DNA from: Erythroxylum novogranatense
Lineage: Eukaryota > Streptophyta > Magnoliopsida > Malpighiales > Erythroxylaceae
Direction of reading: 5' to 3'
Length of the DNA: 64,000 nt
Assembly (NCBI GenBank): GCA_029891385.1
Contig: CM057228.1
Coordinates: 85,610,964-85,674,963, forward strand
A program made the translations under genes and the position numbers. Below are positions 12,705 through 22,684 of this stretch, in pieces. Each line of letters opens with the position of its first letter. The stretch's first letter is position 1. The notes beneath the pieces were generated by a model that was not told the DNA's origin, ran no database searches, and worked only from the letters and a program-made list of their open reading frames with translations.

Positions 12705-12915
12705 CTCGTCGCGGCGTATAACGGATCGCTCGCCGTGGCGTGGGAAACGTTCGTCGTGGCGAACACCTTCCTGGCGCCTCGCCGCGACGCCTACGGATAA
12801 ACTCGTCGCGGCGTAATATTCATTCGCTCGCCACAACGTCTCGCGTGGCTTGCCGCGGCGAGTACGCATTTTCTCGTCGCGGCGTAGCCTTTTTCAGACG
12901 TCGCGACGTGCGGGC
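12705..12915. repeat. GC-rich CGTCGCGGCG-type degenerate repeat array
   Basis: About ten variants of a GTCGCGGCG / CGCCGCGAC word occur in both orientations within 210 bp, in otherwise AT-rich LTR sequence. Equivalent clusters lie at 34970-35150 and 41180-41400 in other family-1 LTRs. It is dense in CpG, so a methylation target or a promoter-proximal island is possible. Confidence 0.7.
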
Positions 12916-14363
12916 CTCATCTTCTTCTCTATTCGATTTTTCCTCCATTTTCACTCTCTAAAACCAGCATTAAACACCCTAAACTACCCAATCCTTTGCA
13001 ATAAATGCATCAAACAACAATAAATAACAACATTAAAACCAAATCACTTACCAATAAGCTCAAAACCTCAAATCTCTGAAATTCCTCCGATTCCTTTCCC
13101 TTTTTCTAACGCCCACGGTGAACCTCCAAACTTCAACCAATCTTCATCTTCTCTCAAAAATTGTAATTGATCTTTAACCACAAAGAAGGGAACAAGCAAT
13201 GATCTCCAAGGAAGAATCGAAAATCACCAAGGAGAAGAAATGATCGTGCCCTAGGAGGAGAGGATTTCTTTCTTCCTTTTCAATTCTAAAACATTTTAAA
13301 GGTTAATTCCTTAAGTCTCTTGTCCCTTTTTCCTCATAATACTTGTAAATCTGTTTCTCTTTTCAATTTCATTTCTATTCCAATTCTTCTCCAAATTTCA
13401 ATGGCTCGACATATAAATTTCTAAAATCATATTTCTAAATTTCCATAGCCGTTGGACAAGTATTTTAGTACCATACAGTCAATCAGTCTGTCACTCGGAA
13501 ATTTCCGATCCGGACATTTTCTCCCGAATTTTCCAGAAAAATTTTGAAGAATCGCTATCAGTTTGCAATTACTCTAAAACATTTCCTATTAAATTTTCAA
13601 TCCCAATTATTCCACAATTCTCCATAATTCAAAAGCAAACCTAATTATTCACAATTTCACAATTCATAATCGTATCACAATTAAATGCCGGGAAAAAGTC
13701 ATGAATGCATGTACCTATTAGTGCACGTGCCAAATGACTCAATTCTCTACAATTAGAGGCCAAATGAATGTTCAGTCGATATTATGCCGTAAAATCCTAT
13801 CACGTCCCAATTTACCAATATAACCTTCCCATCGGTGATGGGATGTTACATTTTCGCTTTGTAAGGTCTCTTCACTAATGTCCTTTGGGTACTCCTTAGG
13901 TTGAGATGGTTGTATTTTTTCCCATTGTGATTCTAGGCAGTTAAGAGCTTCCATTATCAGATCCATCTGGCTTACCAAGTTATGGATTCTAGCTCTTGTT
14001 TCCTCCTGAAGTTGCAGAGTATTAATGGCAAGAGATCTAACTAAATATTCAAGGGATGTACCTAAGTTGCAATAAGAAGCTTATCGTCTATACGAGAATT
14101 GTTGTGTATCTTACATATTATCAAAGAAGTAATTTTGTTGATTATCTCATCCTTAACTAAAGTTTGTACGATCACTCCAAACATGGTTATAAGATTTGGA
14201 ACATGAGTTATGGAAAAAGTTACTTTCTTCTATAAATTTATTTCACAAATACTAAATAAAAAGCGAAAAGAATAAGAAATAATTGACTAAAAAGAAACTT
14301 ATTACAAACAAATATAGACAAAACACCATTTAAAATCAAGAACAAAAACTAAAGCATCACACT

Positions 14364-14379
14364 CCCCACAATGGTGTCA
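14364..14379 (-). promoter_or_regulatory. Degenerate primer-binding site of the Athila/Tat-like element
   Basis: Reverse complement TGACACCATTGTGGGG aligns with the Athila/Tat primer site TGGCGCCGTTGCCGGGG, with changes mostly of the C-to-T/G-to-A kind. It marks the LTR/internal border, with the LTR to the right. Confidence 0.55.
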
Positions 14380-14383
14380 AAAA

Positions 14384-15912
14384 TGACCCAGCGCGTCATA
14401 ATAATACTCAAAATAATTAGACCTACAACTATAGCAGTGGTGAGTTTAGGTCGACCCCACAAAAAGTGTTTGGTTAGGTTTTATTATTAAATAAATCTGT
14501 GTTTAGGTTATGATGGGGATTAAAAAAATAAAATGAAACTAAATTAACAAAAGCAAATTAAAAAACATTGAAAAATGATGAAAGTGATAAATTCTTTAGG
14601 GACTCAATCATTGGTTCAATATCGACCTACACCTAATTAGACATATTTCATTGAATTATTGTTCTCTTAGCTCAATGATTAATTATAGGTTAACAATAAG
14701 CTTTGTTAACCCCAATTTAAATTAAACCTAGCTATCGAATAATTTAGAACAAGCTCTCTAGATTTAATTGGATAACCACATTACGAGTTAGGAAAAAGAT
14801 TAATCAAGGCAACAACCACACAAGCTCAGGTCATTTACCCTAAGTTATGTTATCCTTAATGATTAAAAACTATTAGTTGCCACAAATGAAACTCAACATA
14901 ACAATTACAAATTATATTAAAGATTCTAGAAATGGGTTCTTACATAAAAACAATCAAATAGAGCATTCAATCATTCTTACACAATACTCAAACATTAAAC
15001 ATAGTATAACATAATCAGTCCCTATGAGAAAGAACAACAAAAAATGAGAGAAATGCTTGGTTCTTCGACATCGATGTCATCTCTAAATCGGCATCAAGAA
15101 GCTAGCCCTCCATGGGTCTCCAAAGGAATGAGCTTTGCCCCTTCTTTTCTTCAAAACTGGGAGTTTACATCCTTAAAATGAAAACCTCAAATGAAACATA
15201 TCTGTTTTGATGAAAAAAATGTTGTTTTATACTAAAAAGTAAGGTTTTTAGGTGAGCTGTCATGCTTTCACGGGTGTGCATATGTTGTTCACAGTTGTGA
15301 GTGTGAGTCATAGGACTAATAGCCGTGAGTCACCTTACATAGGCGTGACATGGGCTATCACACCCATGCAACTAGTGTCAAGGGTGTGAGTGGTGTGTTA
15401 CCCCCGTGACACAGGTTGTGACTACACCCCATGACAAAGGTGATGACTATTTTCCAGCACTCTTTTTTCACATGTACTCTTCTTCTTCATGCATTTTCTT
15501 GTCTCCTTTTGCTATAATTCTTCTTGTTGTTGTTGTTACATGAAGAAAATGAGTGAATATTCGAAAAATAGCTCAAATATAATGCTTTCAAGTCACTTTA
15601 GCTCCTTCACTTCCGAATTGTACCTAAAACCAAATATGAACTAAAGCTAGTATCTTAAGCATTTTTATATCATTATTCACTGAGTGTTATAGCTTAAATG
15701 TATAATCAATTAAGCACTTATCATTCACCAAATAAGAGAGTTATAACTTAAACAAGTTCAAGAAATTATGAGGCAATTATTAGGTCATCATCTTTTATTG
15801 GTAGACTATTAATAAGAAACTGCTCAAGAAAAAATCAAACCAAGTCCATAATTATTATTATTACAAGTCCTATACAAGTTAAGCAAATGATGTAAAGAAA
15901 ATATTGAATTAA
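14384..15912 (-). mobile_element. Athila/Tat-like LTR, minus strand (approximate limits)
   Basis: This segment is adjacent to the primer site and in the right order for a minus-strand 5' LTR. It holds a GTTAACAATAAGCTTTGTTAAC inverted-repeat region near 14690-14710 and a tract rich in CACGGGTGTG / GTGTGAGTG words (15270-15430). It is non-coding. The right limit is set only by the start of the LINE, and no TG terminus was confirmed. Confidence 0.4.
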
Positions 15913-17450
15913 ATGGCAAGGAGGCAATCAAGTCATACTAATGCAATTATTGATACGCCAAAATCCTAAATGGGAGAATGAGAGAATGAATAGTGGACAT
16001 CTTCGGCAGTTTACTCCCTCCTTCCTTCATGACTTCCGATCCCCTTCATCTTCGTCTCCATCTCGACTACCTCTCACCCCGATTTCTGTCTCTTCACCTA
16101 AACCTACTCCTTCCCATCGACCCCTTTACTCATCCCCATCCCTCGTAACCAAAACACAGTCCCAAACATTTGTCTTCCTTCTCCAACCAAAAGTCTTATA
16201 GATGTAGGCGTATCTGCATATAAGTAGTCGTCAAATTCTACGGAACTAGAACCTTCCCAAAACCCCCATACTATAAAATCTTCAGAGAAACCTAGATCCT
16301 AGAAGTCAGTGGTCGCTGATTTAAAGGAGGACTCATCGAATGCGAAGGCTTTGATATACTAGCCATCGGAATTCAAGGATGATAAAATCCTAGTCATTCT
16401 ACCACCAGAGTTAGCAAAGAAAGGAGTAGCTCAATTCTGGCATGCTCTAATAGGATTTTTCATAGGTAAGTGCTCTGCGTATCCTGTGGTTCAGAGATCA
16501 CTGTCTAAATCCTACTTAACTTTTGGACTAAATGGAACCTTAATTACAAGTTCGAACAATTTCTTGTTTAAATTTGATTCAGAGGTTGGTATGAATTTAG
16601 TTCTGGAGAAGGGCCCTTGGCATATCCAAGGAAAATCCTTATTCTACGAAAATGGTGCTTTAGTGTGGGGGAATAGGAAGAGGTTAGATTTGCCCTGGTT
16701 TGGACTAGGTTCCATAATATACCAGTTGAATACTAGAATAATGAGGGGTTGGGAAGAATGGATGGTTTAGTAAGAAACCTGCTTCTCATGGATATTCAGA
16801 CAGCTAAGATGTCCAAGATTGTTTATGTCAGAATGTGTGTGGAGTTAGATCTGTAGAGGAGTTGGCCTTCATCTTTCCAATTGGCCACTTATAATGAAGA
16901 AGGGAAAATAACTTTAAAGGAAATACAGATTGAGTATGAAAGGAAGCCTGAGCATCATTTATATAAGAAGGAATGGACTCCTACTGGGCAACTATTTGAG
17001 CAGGATTACAACAAGAGTTGGATAAGGGGAAGGAATCCGTACCAAATAGTATAAACCATCAAAAAAAGAATGGAAAGGTGCTAGTCTCTAAAAAGACACA
17101 ACAAATTCATAAGGAGAGTATAGCTTCTGAAATCCCAGTTGAACAAAGTAAGGGCAAAGGAATCCAACATAATTATCAAGTTCCTGAGATGGGAATACAA
17201 AGTGATAAGGAAAGCAGTCCTTTTCGAAGCTTAATTTAACAAAGCAAGGCTCAACAAAAGCTAGATGATCCAAATGGATACCTCAAGGATTTTGACCTCC
17301 TTTTAGGGACTCAAGAAGGTAACCATCTTTCCCCTACTAAATCTAAGTTGGTTATAGTTATTAATTCTCAGAGTCCGAGTCTTCTGGAAGGGGTAGAGGG
17401 GGATTTTACTTTTAGAAATAGTAGGAAATCTAGGAGGAAACAAAAGTAAT
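15913..17450 (+). pseudogene. LINE ORF1 remnant (DUF4283 RNA-binding-like)
   Basis: The region opens with MARRQSSHTNAI at 15914, as many plant L1 ORF1 proteins open with a short basic MAR-type start, and is then broken by stops. The best open part (16486-16770) has the DUF4283 pattern: LSKSYLTFGLNG, FLFKFDSEVGMNLVLEKGPWHIQGK and a tryptophan-rich end. A lysine-rich linker follows (17018-17239). ORF1 proteins of this type bind the element RNA. A missing zinc knuckle and several stops mean no function is likely. Confidence 0.7.
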
Positions 17451-17469
17451 AGGTTTGTTGTTCCTTTTG

Positions 17470-18260
17470 TGTTAATGGCTTTAGTTTTTTGGAATGTTAG
17501 GGGTCTTAATAATTTAAAAAAACAATTAGCTATGAATGCATTTCTTAAGAAGTTATTAGTTTCTTTTGTTTGCTTAATTGATCTAGGATTAAGTCTCCTC
17601 CCTTTTTAAATAATGTTTGCTCTTCTTTGTTTCCTAAATGGCTTTCTTACAATAATTTAGAGCAAGCTTCTAATGCTAGGTTAGTGATATCTAGGAATCT
17701 AGATTGTTTTCATATGTTCTCCTTAAATCACTATTGATCAACTGATCCATTTAGAGGTAACTCCTAGAAACAACTCTTTAGTCTTTTTATAGCATTTGTT
17801 TATGGGTCAAATAATTATAATCATAGGAAGAATCTCTGGTCTGCTCTGTCTAGATAAAACACACAGTTGGAAATCTACCTTGGATTGTGGCAGGGGACTT
17901 TAATGCTATTATGTTTTTTGACAAGGCTGAGCTTATAAATCCCTCGGCTATTAATAGTACGAGTGACTTTAGGCAATGTGTTAAGGAATGTGCATTGTAT
18001 GATCTAAATTATAATGGGCCTAGTTTTACATGGACCAATAAGCAATATGGTGACCTTTTTATTACAAGAAGTTAGATAGAGCCCTTGTCAATTCGACCTG
18101 GAGTTCTAGGTTTCCTAGATTTTATGGGGTTATTCATAATCCTAACATTTTAAACCATTCCTTAGTAGTGATTAGGTCCTTAGTAAACATGTTGAAGAGA
18201 CCTTCTCCATTTAGGTTTTCCAACTTCCTAGTCTTCCAACCCAATTTCATTTAGATAGTA
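17470..18260 (+). pseudogene. LINE endonuclease (AP/EEP family) remnant
   Basis: Motifs appear in the expected order: LVFWNVRGLNN near 17480 (the N-terminal Asn of the EEP fold), then AGDFNAI at 17887 (the GDFN motif) followed by GPSFTWTNKQ (the usual FTW..N). The domain nicks target DNA to prime reverse transcription. It is cut by a stop at 18075 and by frameshifts between 17550 and 17880. Confidence 0.8.
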
Positions 18261-18296
18261 GAAGATGCTTGGACTACTCAAGTTCAAGGAACTCCA

Positions 18297-19652
18297 ATGT
18301 TTTTTGTGGTGTCCAAGCTTAAACTGGAAAAAGCGCTCAAATTACTTAACTTTAGTCAGATAGGTGATGTGGATGTTAAAGTTGAGAATTGTCAAACAAT
18401 TCTTAATAATATCCAAGATCAAAGGAGACATTTTCCTAATAGACCTCACTTGGTTGCCAAGGAAACTGAAGCCATTAATAACTTGATTAGAGCTTTAGAT
18501 TATCAGGAGTCTTTATGTAAACAATTTTCTCGTATCAAATGGCTTAAAGATGGGGATAGGAACACCAAATTCTTTAACAGTTTGATATTGTCAAATAGGA
18601 ACAGAAATAACATTTACTCTCTAATAGGGGAAAAGGTAATAGGATTGTTGGTTTTGAAGAGATTCAAGAACAATTCTTAGCTTTCTTTCAGAGAACTATT
18701 GGGAATAAAAAAGGCCTTCTTCCCTCAAAAGAGTATGTGGAATATCTTTTCCCTAATTTGATTTCTAAAAATCTTACAAACAACCTCATTGCTGAAGTCT
18801 CAGTGCAAGAGATTAGGGATGTTTTCAACTTTTTTAATCCGAATAAGGCCCCAGGGCTGGATGGCTTTCATAAGGTTTCCTTTAAGCATGCATGGTATAT
18901 TACAAGGCAAGGAAATTAATCGACCCATCCGAGATCTTTTCCATTATGAGAGACTACTCAAAGAGCTTAACTCTACTTTCACTTCTCTTATTCCTAAAAA
19001 AGAACATCCTTCTACAGTGGTTAATTATAGGCCAATCTCATGCTGTAGCATGATTTATAAGGTGATTGCAAAAATCATGACAAATAAACTTAGAGAGTTA
19101 CTCCCACACATTATTAGCCCAAACCAAAGTGCTTTCATTAAGAATAGTCGAATAGGGGATAATTTCTTATTGGCCCAAGAGATTTTCGAGAATTACCATC
19201 TTGCTAATAACCATAGGAGATGTGCATTTAAAGTGGATTTACAAAAAGCCTATGAATCGATCCATTGAGATTTCCTCCTGAATGTGCTAGTCGTTGTAGG
19301 TTGTCCTCTTAAGTTCATTGAATGGATCAAAAAGTGTATAACCTCACCTTCGTATTCTATCTTGATTAATGAGTCCCCCTTAAAATTTTTTCCAAGGAAG
19401 TCAGGCTTAATACAAGGGCGTCCTTTATCTCCTTGTCTCTTTATTATCTCTACAGAAGTATTCTCAAGGAGCCTGAACGCTTATAGAGATGGCAGTACTT
19501 CCTTTAAATACCATTGGAGGTGTAAAGCCTTTAAACTCACCTATCTCTTATTTTCTAATGATCTCTTACTTTTTTTCATGCTAATTTATCTTCGGCCCAT
19601 ACTTTACTTAATTGCTTACGCACCTTTTTTGCTTTATCTAGCATGTAAATAA
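18297..19652 (+). pseudogene. LINE reverse transcriptase remnant
   Basis: Three overlapping open pieces carry RVT_1 landmarks: IKWLKDGDRNTKFF (pre-RT), NKAPGLDGFH, SLIPKKEHPSTVVNYRPISCC, VDLQKAYESIH (where the family has DxxKAYD), SGLIQGRPLSPCLF, and LLFSNDLLLF in the position of the YADD/FADD catalytic box. Loss of the first catalytic Asp (FSND) adds to the stops in making the enzyme inactive. Confidence 0.85.
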
Positions 19653-20151
19653 ACCTTCCCAAGAGTCGATTCTTTTTACCTCCTGGTATGGACCAGATGG
19701 CCCATCAAATGAAAATTATTTCAGATCTTAAAAGAGGTCACCTTCTCATTTGATACCTGGGAGTACCTCTTTTAACATATTGGTTATCTAAGAGGGATTG
19801 TTTATCTTTGTTGGATAAAATTGATGCTGGAGCCAACAAATGGACCCATAAATGGGTCAAAACTACCTATGACTGCAAGAGTCTCCAAAGTAATCAGGAA
19901 TAATGAGTGGTGCTGGCAAGAGGCAACAATCAAGACCATAAGTAATCTAAAACCTCTACAATATCAACCAGATTGTTCACAAGCTAATAGTTTGGAATGG
20001 CTAGCACGCTCATAAAAAAAGTATACAAATGCTTATGCCTACATTTTTCATGAGAACTCCAAATTAGATTGTTCCATGGCATAAACTAGTATGGCATAAA
20101 AGGAATAGCCCTAGGTGTTCCTTCATTTTATAGTTAGCCTTTCTGAATAAA

Positions 20152-20535
20152 TTGCAAACAAAGGACAAACTCTTGTACCTTCACTCCCCAAATTGGTGTT
20201 CCTTGTGTTCCTCGAACAATGAGACTATCGAGCACCTGTTCTTTGAATGTTCTTTCTCTAAAAAAGTGTGGTTAAACTGTCTTAATCACTTCCAAATACA
20301 CCTTCCTCACCTGACAAACCTTCATTCCATTTTTAATTGGTTTAACCAGCCACCAAATTCCAGAAACTATGACATCAAAATTTTTATCATCATCCTTTAT
20401 GTTATTGTGTATGATCTGTGGACTAAAAGAAACCCTCGAACCTTCAAAGATGAAGCCTTGGAAGTGGGGAGCTTCAACATAAGAGTGATCTTTCAAGTTA
20501 TAAAGCAATTCAACTCAAACACCGAGAGAAGGTAA
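20152..20535 (+). pseudogene. LINE C-terminal zf-RVT domain
   Basis: The open stretch of 127 residues contains WCSLCSSNNETIEHLFFECSF, the Cys-x2-Cys ... H ... C pattern of the zf-RVT domain at the C-terminus of plant LINE ORF2 proteins, and a WLNCL motif. It is separated from the RT remnant by about 500 bp of frame-broken sequence and followed by 3' untranslated sequence to the A run. Confidence 0.78.
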
Positions 20536-22459
20536 TTGTTAGAGTGTTTTAGTCTTCTAATGCATTGTCTATAGGTTTTGATTTTAGGTTCAGGAAAATA
20601 GAAGGAAATCCAATCCCTCTTCGGTATCTACAGTAAGTGATAGCCTCAATCTCTAAAAGGCCTTAAAGAACTAGTCTTGGAAGCATGGTGTCACAAGCTA
20701 TAGAGGCACTCCTTCGACAATAGACCCTCATTAGCAACAGAAAAGATGATCACAATGAAGTTTATGTTAACCCCACTACTTAATAGTAGGAGATCCCCTA
20801 CTCCACTGTTTGGTTTCTTAAAATTTGGAAGTCTAGATGGAGTTTACAAAGGAAGGTTGGGTAAGAGTTGAGCAAATACTTAACAGAGAGAAAAGATGGA
20901 AGCAAGATGCAAGGGGTAAGGCTCTATCTCTCCTACCTCATCACCTTTGGTATCCTACACAAAGAAGACCCCACATTGCTCTAAAAATGAGAAGAACTCT
21001 AATTATGATATGCTATTTTGAAGTTATGGGTTAGGTAGTCTTGATTAGTTTATTTTGTGCTTGAGTATGTTGTATGGAAATAGTTGTGTTCTGTTAAGAC
21101 GTAATTTAGGTTCGCTATTATGGTTTGTATGGTCATAAGGAACATGTAGGGTTCCTCATGCTTTCATGTAAGTTTTCCTTTTCGTTTGGAGAAGAGATTG
21201 GCATCATAGGCAATATCTCGATTTGTACATATCTTTTAATTATTTATAAAATTTACTAACTTACAAAAAAAGAATCCAAATATCAAATTTAATTTGTTAA
21301 TTTGTATGATATGAACTTATGGATACTTATATCTCCCTCTATTTTAGGCATTAATAGTTACTCTTGAGAGAAAAAGTTATTATCTTTTTACTTAATTTTT
21401 GTATGTATTATGAATGTACTATGGGCATGTTGAATAATGTGATGCGTGAGAATTAGTTTTAATTATTGGTTGATCAATTAAAGAGTATATTTTGACAAAA
21501 CAGGTTATTGATGATTAGTGCATAAGTATTGATATGATGCTTAGTGAATAAGTAGTAATGTATTGGTTATAACAATAATAGTACTATGAAAGACTACAAT
21601 TCAAACTTATGATTTATAAAATAAAACAAAGTAAATACAACGAAGATAAATATCTGAAATTTTAGCGGTTAAAAGATAATGCAAGATCAATGCAAATCCT
21701 TTCAACTTCTTCATCTAATCTCTTCACACTTTTTACTTCAATAATACTAATGTTTTCAATTTGTTTTCTAAGAGGTAGAAGAAAAGTATCAAATTTGTTA
21801 ACAATACAAAAACTAATCATGTCATGGTTTCCTTCATTTAAGAGTTTTATTCTTCAAATATTATGCCTTTCTTTAGAGAAATTTACATAAACAAGTTGAG
21901 AAATCTAACTATCTAAAGAATTTACATTTGTTAATGTTTATCTTGAGATTGAGTAGTTTATAAGTTGTAAACTTTCTCTTAGATTTAGATCTGTCTTTGA
22001 AACTGCACAATAACATCAATATTGTACTTGCATAATAATTTTATCTTTATATTTTTATCAATCAGGCCTAAATTTATACTTGACAATAAGAAAATAAAAT
22101 GATGTTTTAGAAAGAGAAAGATAATAAGTAAAATTTGATGTTTGTATATTGCACAATTTGAAATCTAAAAATCATAAGAGTTGGAGGACTTTTTTAGATT
22201 CACGTGAATAGAATTTTCATGTGGCAAAGTAAGTATGATTAATAGCTATATCAGTCTACCAAATATTTCATGTGTGGGTGTAAGTTAGTACAATGATTGC
22301 TATATCACATGTTTAATGATGTGTGTACCAAATATGGCGTACCACATACGCAGAAAGGAGTGAATATACACAAAAGTGTGAAATATAAAAAATGACGACA
22401 TTGAAGAGAAAAAATTTAAAAAAAAGTAGATAAATTGAAATAGAACATTTCCTTTATGT

Positions 22460-22684
22460 AATTAGTGAATTAAAAGATCGTTACGTCCAAGGTTTGATTC
22501 TATACTAGCCCTTTTGTAAGAGTCTGGGACAGTCGATATTTTACCTATAGATGGAGAACTAGTTGGACCTTCAATGATGAGGTGCACCTTAAATTTCACT
22601 TTATGAGGTAAGACGTCATTGGACCTTCGAGAGAGGTGTCTTACCGCTTAATCCGCCTACGAGGTTTCCTCGAATAAAAAAAAA
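22460..22684 (+). mobile_element. Possible tRNA-derived SINE
   Basis: A GGTTTGATTC box at 22491-22500 resembles the B box of tRNA genes (GGTTCGANTCC). About 180 bp of non-AT-rich sequence follows, then a CGAGGTTTCCTCG stem and a run of about 10 A (22674-22684). That order fits a plant SINE. A clear A box and target duplications were not found. Confidence 0.3.

Larger units (their letters stand above)
10897..13850 (-). mobile_element. Solo LTR of Tekay-type chromovirus (family 1), minus strand
   Basis: On the minus strand it begins TGTAACATCCCATCACC and ends GAGGTGCTACA. A perfect TTTTC target duplication lies at 10892-10896 and 13851-13855. Its length is 2954 bp. It carries all family-1 landmarks: donor at 12045, acceptor at 11311, double-hairpin block near 11330-11385, five-unit hairpin array at about 11590-11705 and a GC-rich CGTCGCGGCG array at about 12705-12915. 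It interrupts the Athila-like gag remnant. Confidence 0.9.
10745..14363 (-). pseudogene. Athila/Tat-like Ty3 gag remnant, split by a solo LTR
   Basis: Minus-strand translation between about 14200 and 13851 gives a degenerate form of a Gag segment common in plant Athila/Tat elements. It contains a RTNFSWG-like motif, then SLEYLVRSLAINTLQ near 14050, then ETRARIHNLVSQMD, and a proline-rich stretch leading to ISEETLQSE. The reading frame stops at the solo LTR and resumes exactly at its other side (10896) as KELENPKDTTQG, followed by an acidic EEEVEDVGP run. Family members have a LRSGKELE motif at this join. There are several stops, and the gag N-terminal part seems deleted, because the primer site lies only about 150 bp upstream. 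No protein is expected. Confidence 0.62.
15913..21271 (+). mobile_element. Decayed L1-type LINE (non-LTR retrotransposon)
   Basis: In order this carries a DUF4283-type ORF1 remnant, an AP-like endonuclease, reverse transcriptase and a zinc-binding zf-RVT tail, ending in a short A run (21265-21271). Stops and frameshifts are spread throughout. A possible diverged 15-bp target duplication matches at 12 of 15 positions (15898-15912 AAATATTGAATTAAA, 21278-21292 AAATATCAAATTTAA). About 5.4 kb is near the usual full length for plant L1 elements. It seems to have entered the Athila-like LTR on its left. Confidence 0.85.

Noticed and set aside
22460..22684. A tRNA gene at the B-box-like motif
   Set aside because: No cloverleaf, anticodon arm or acceptor stem can be formed around it; at most it is a SINE promoter remnant.
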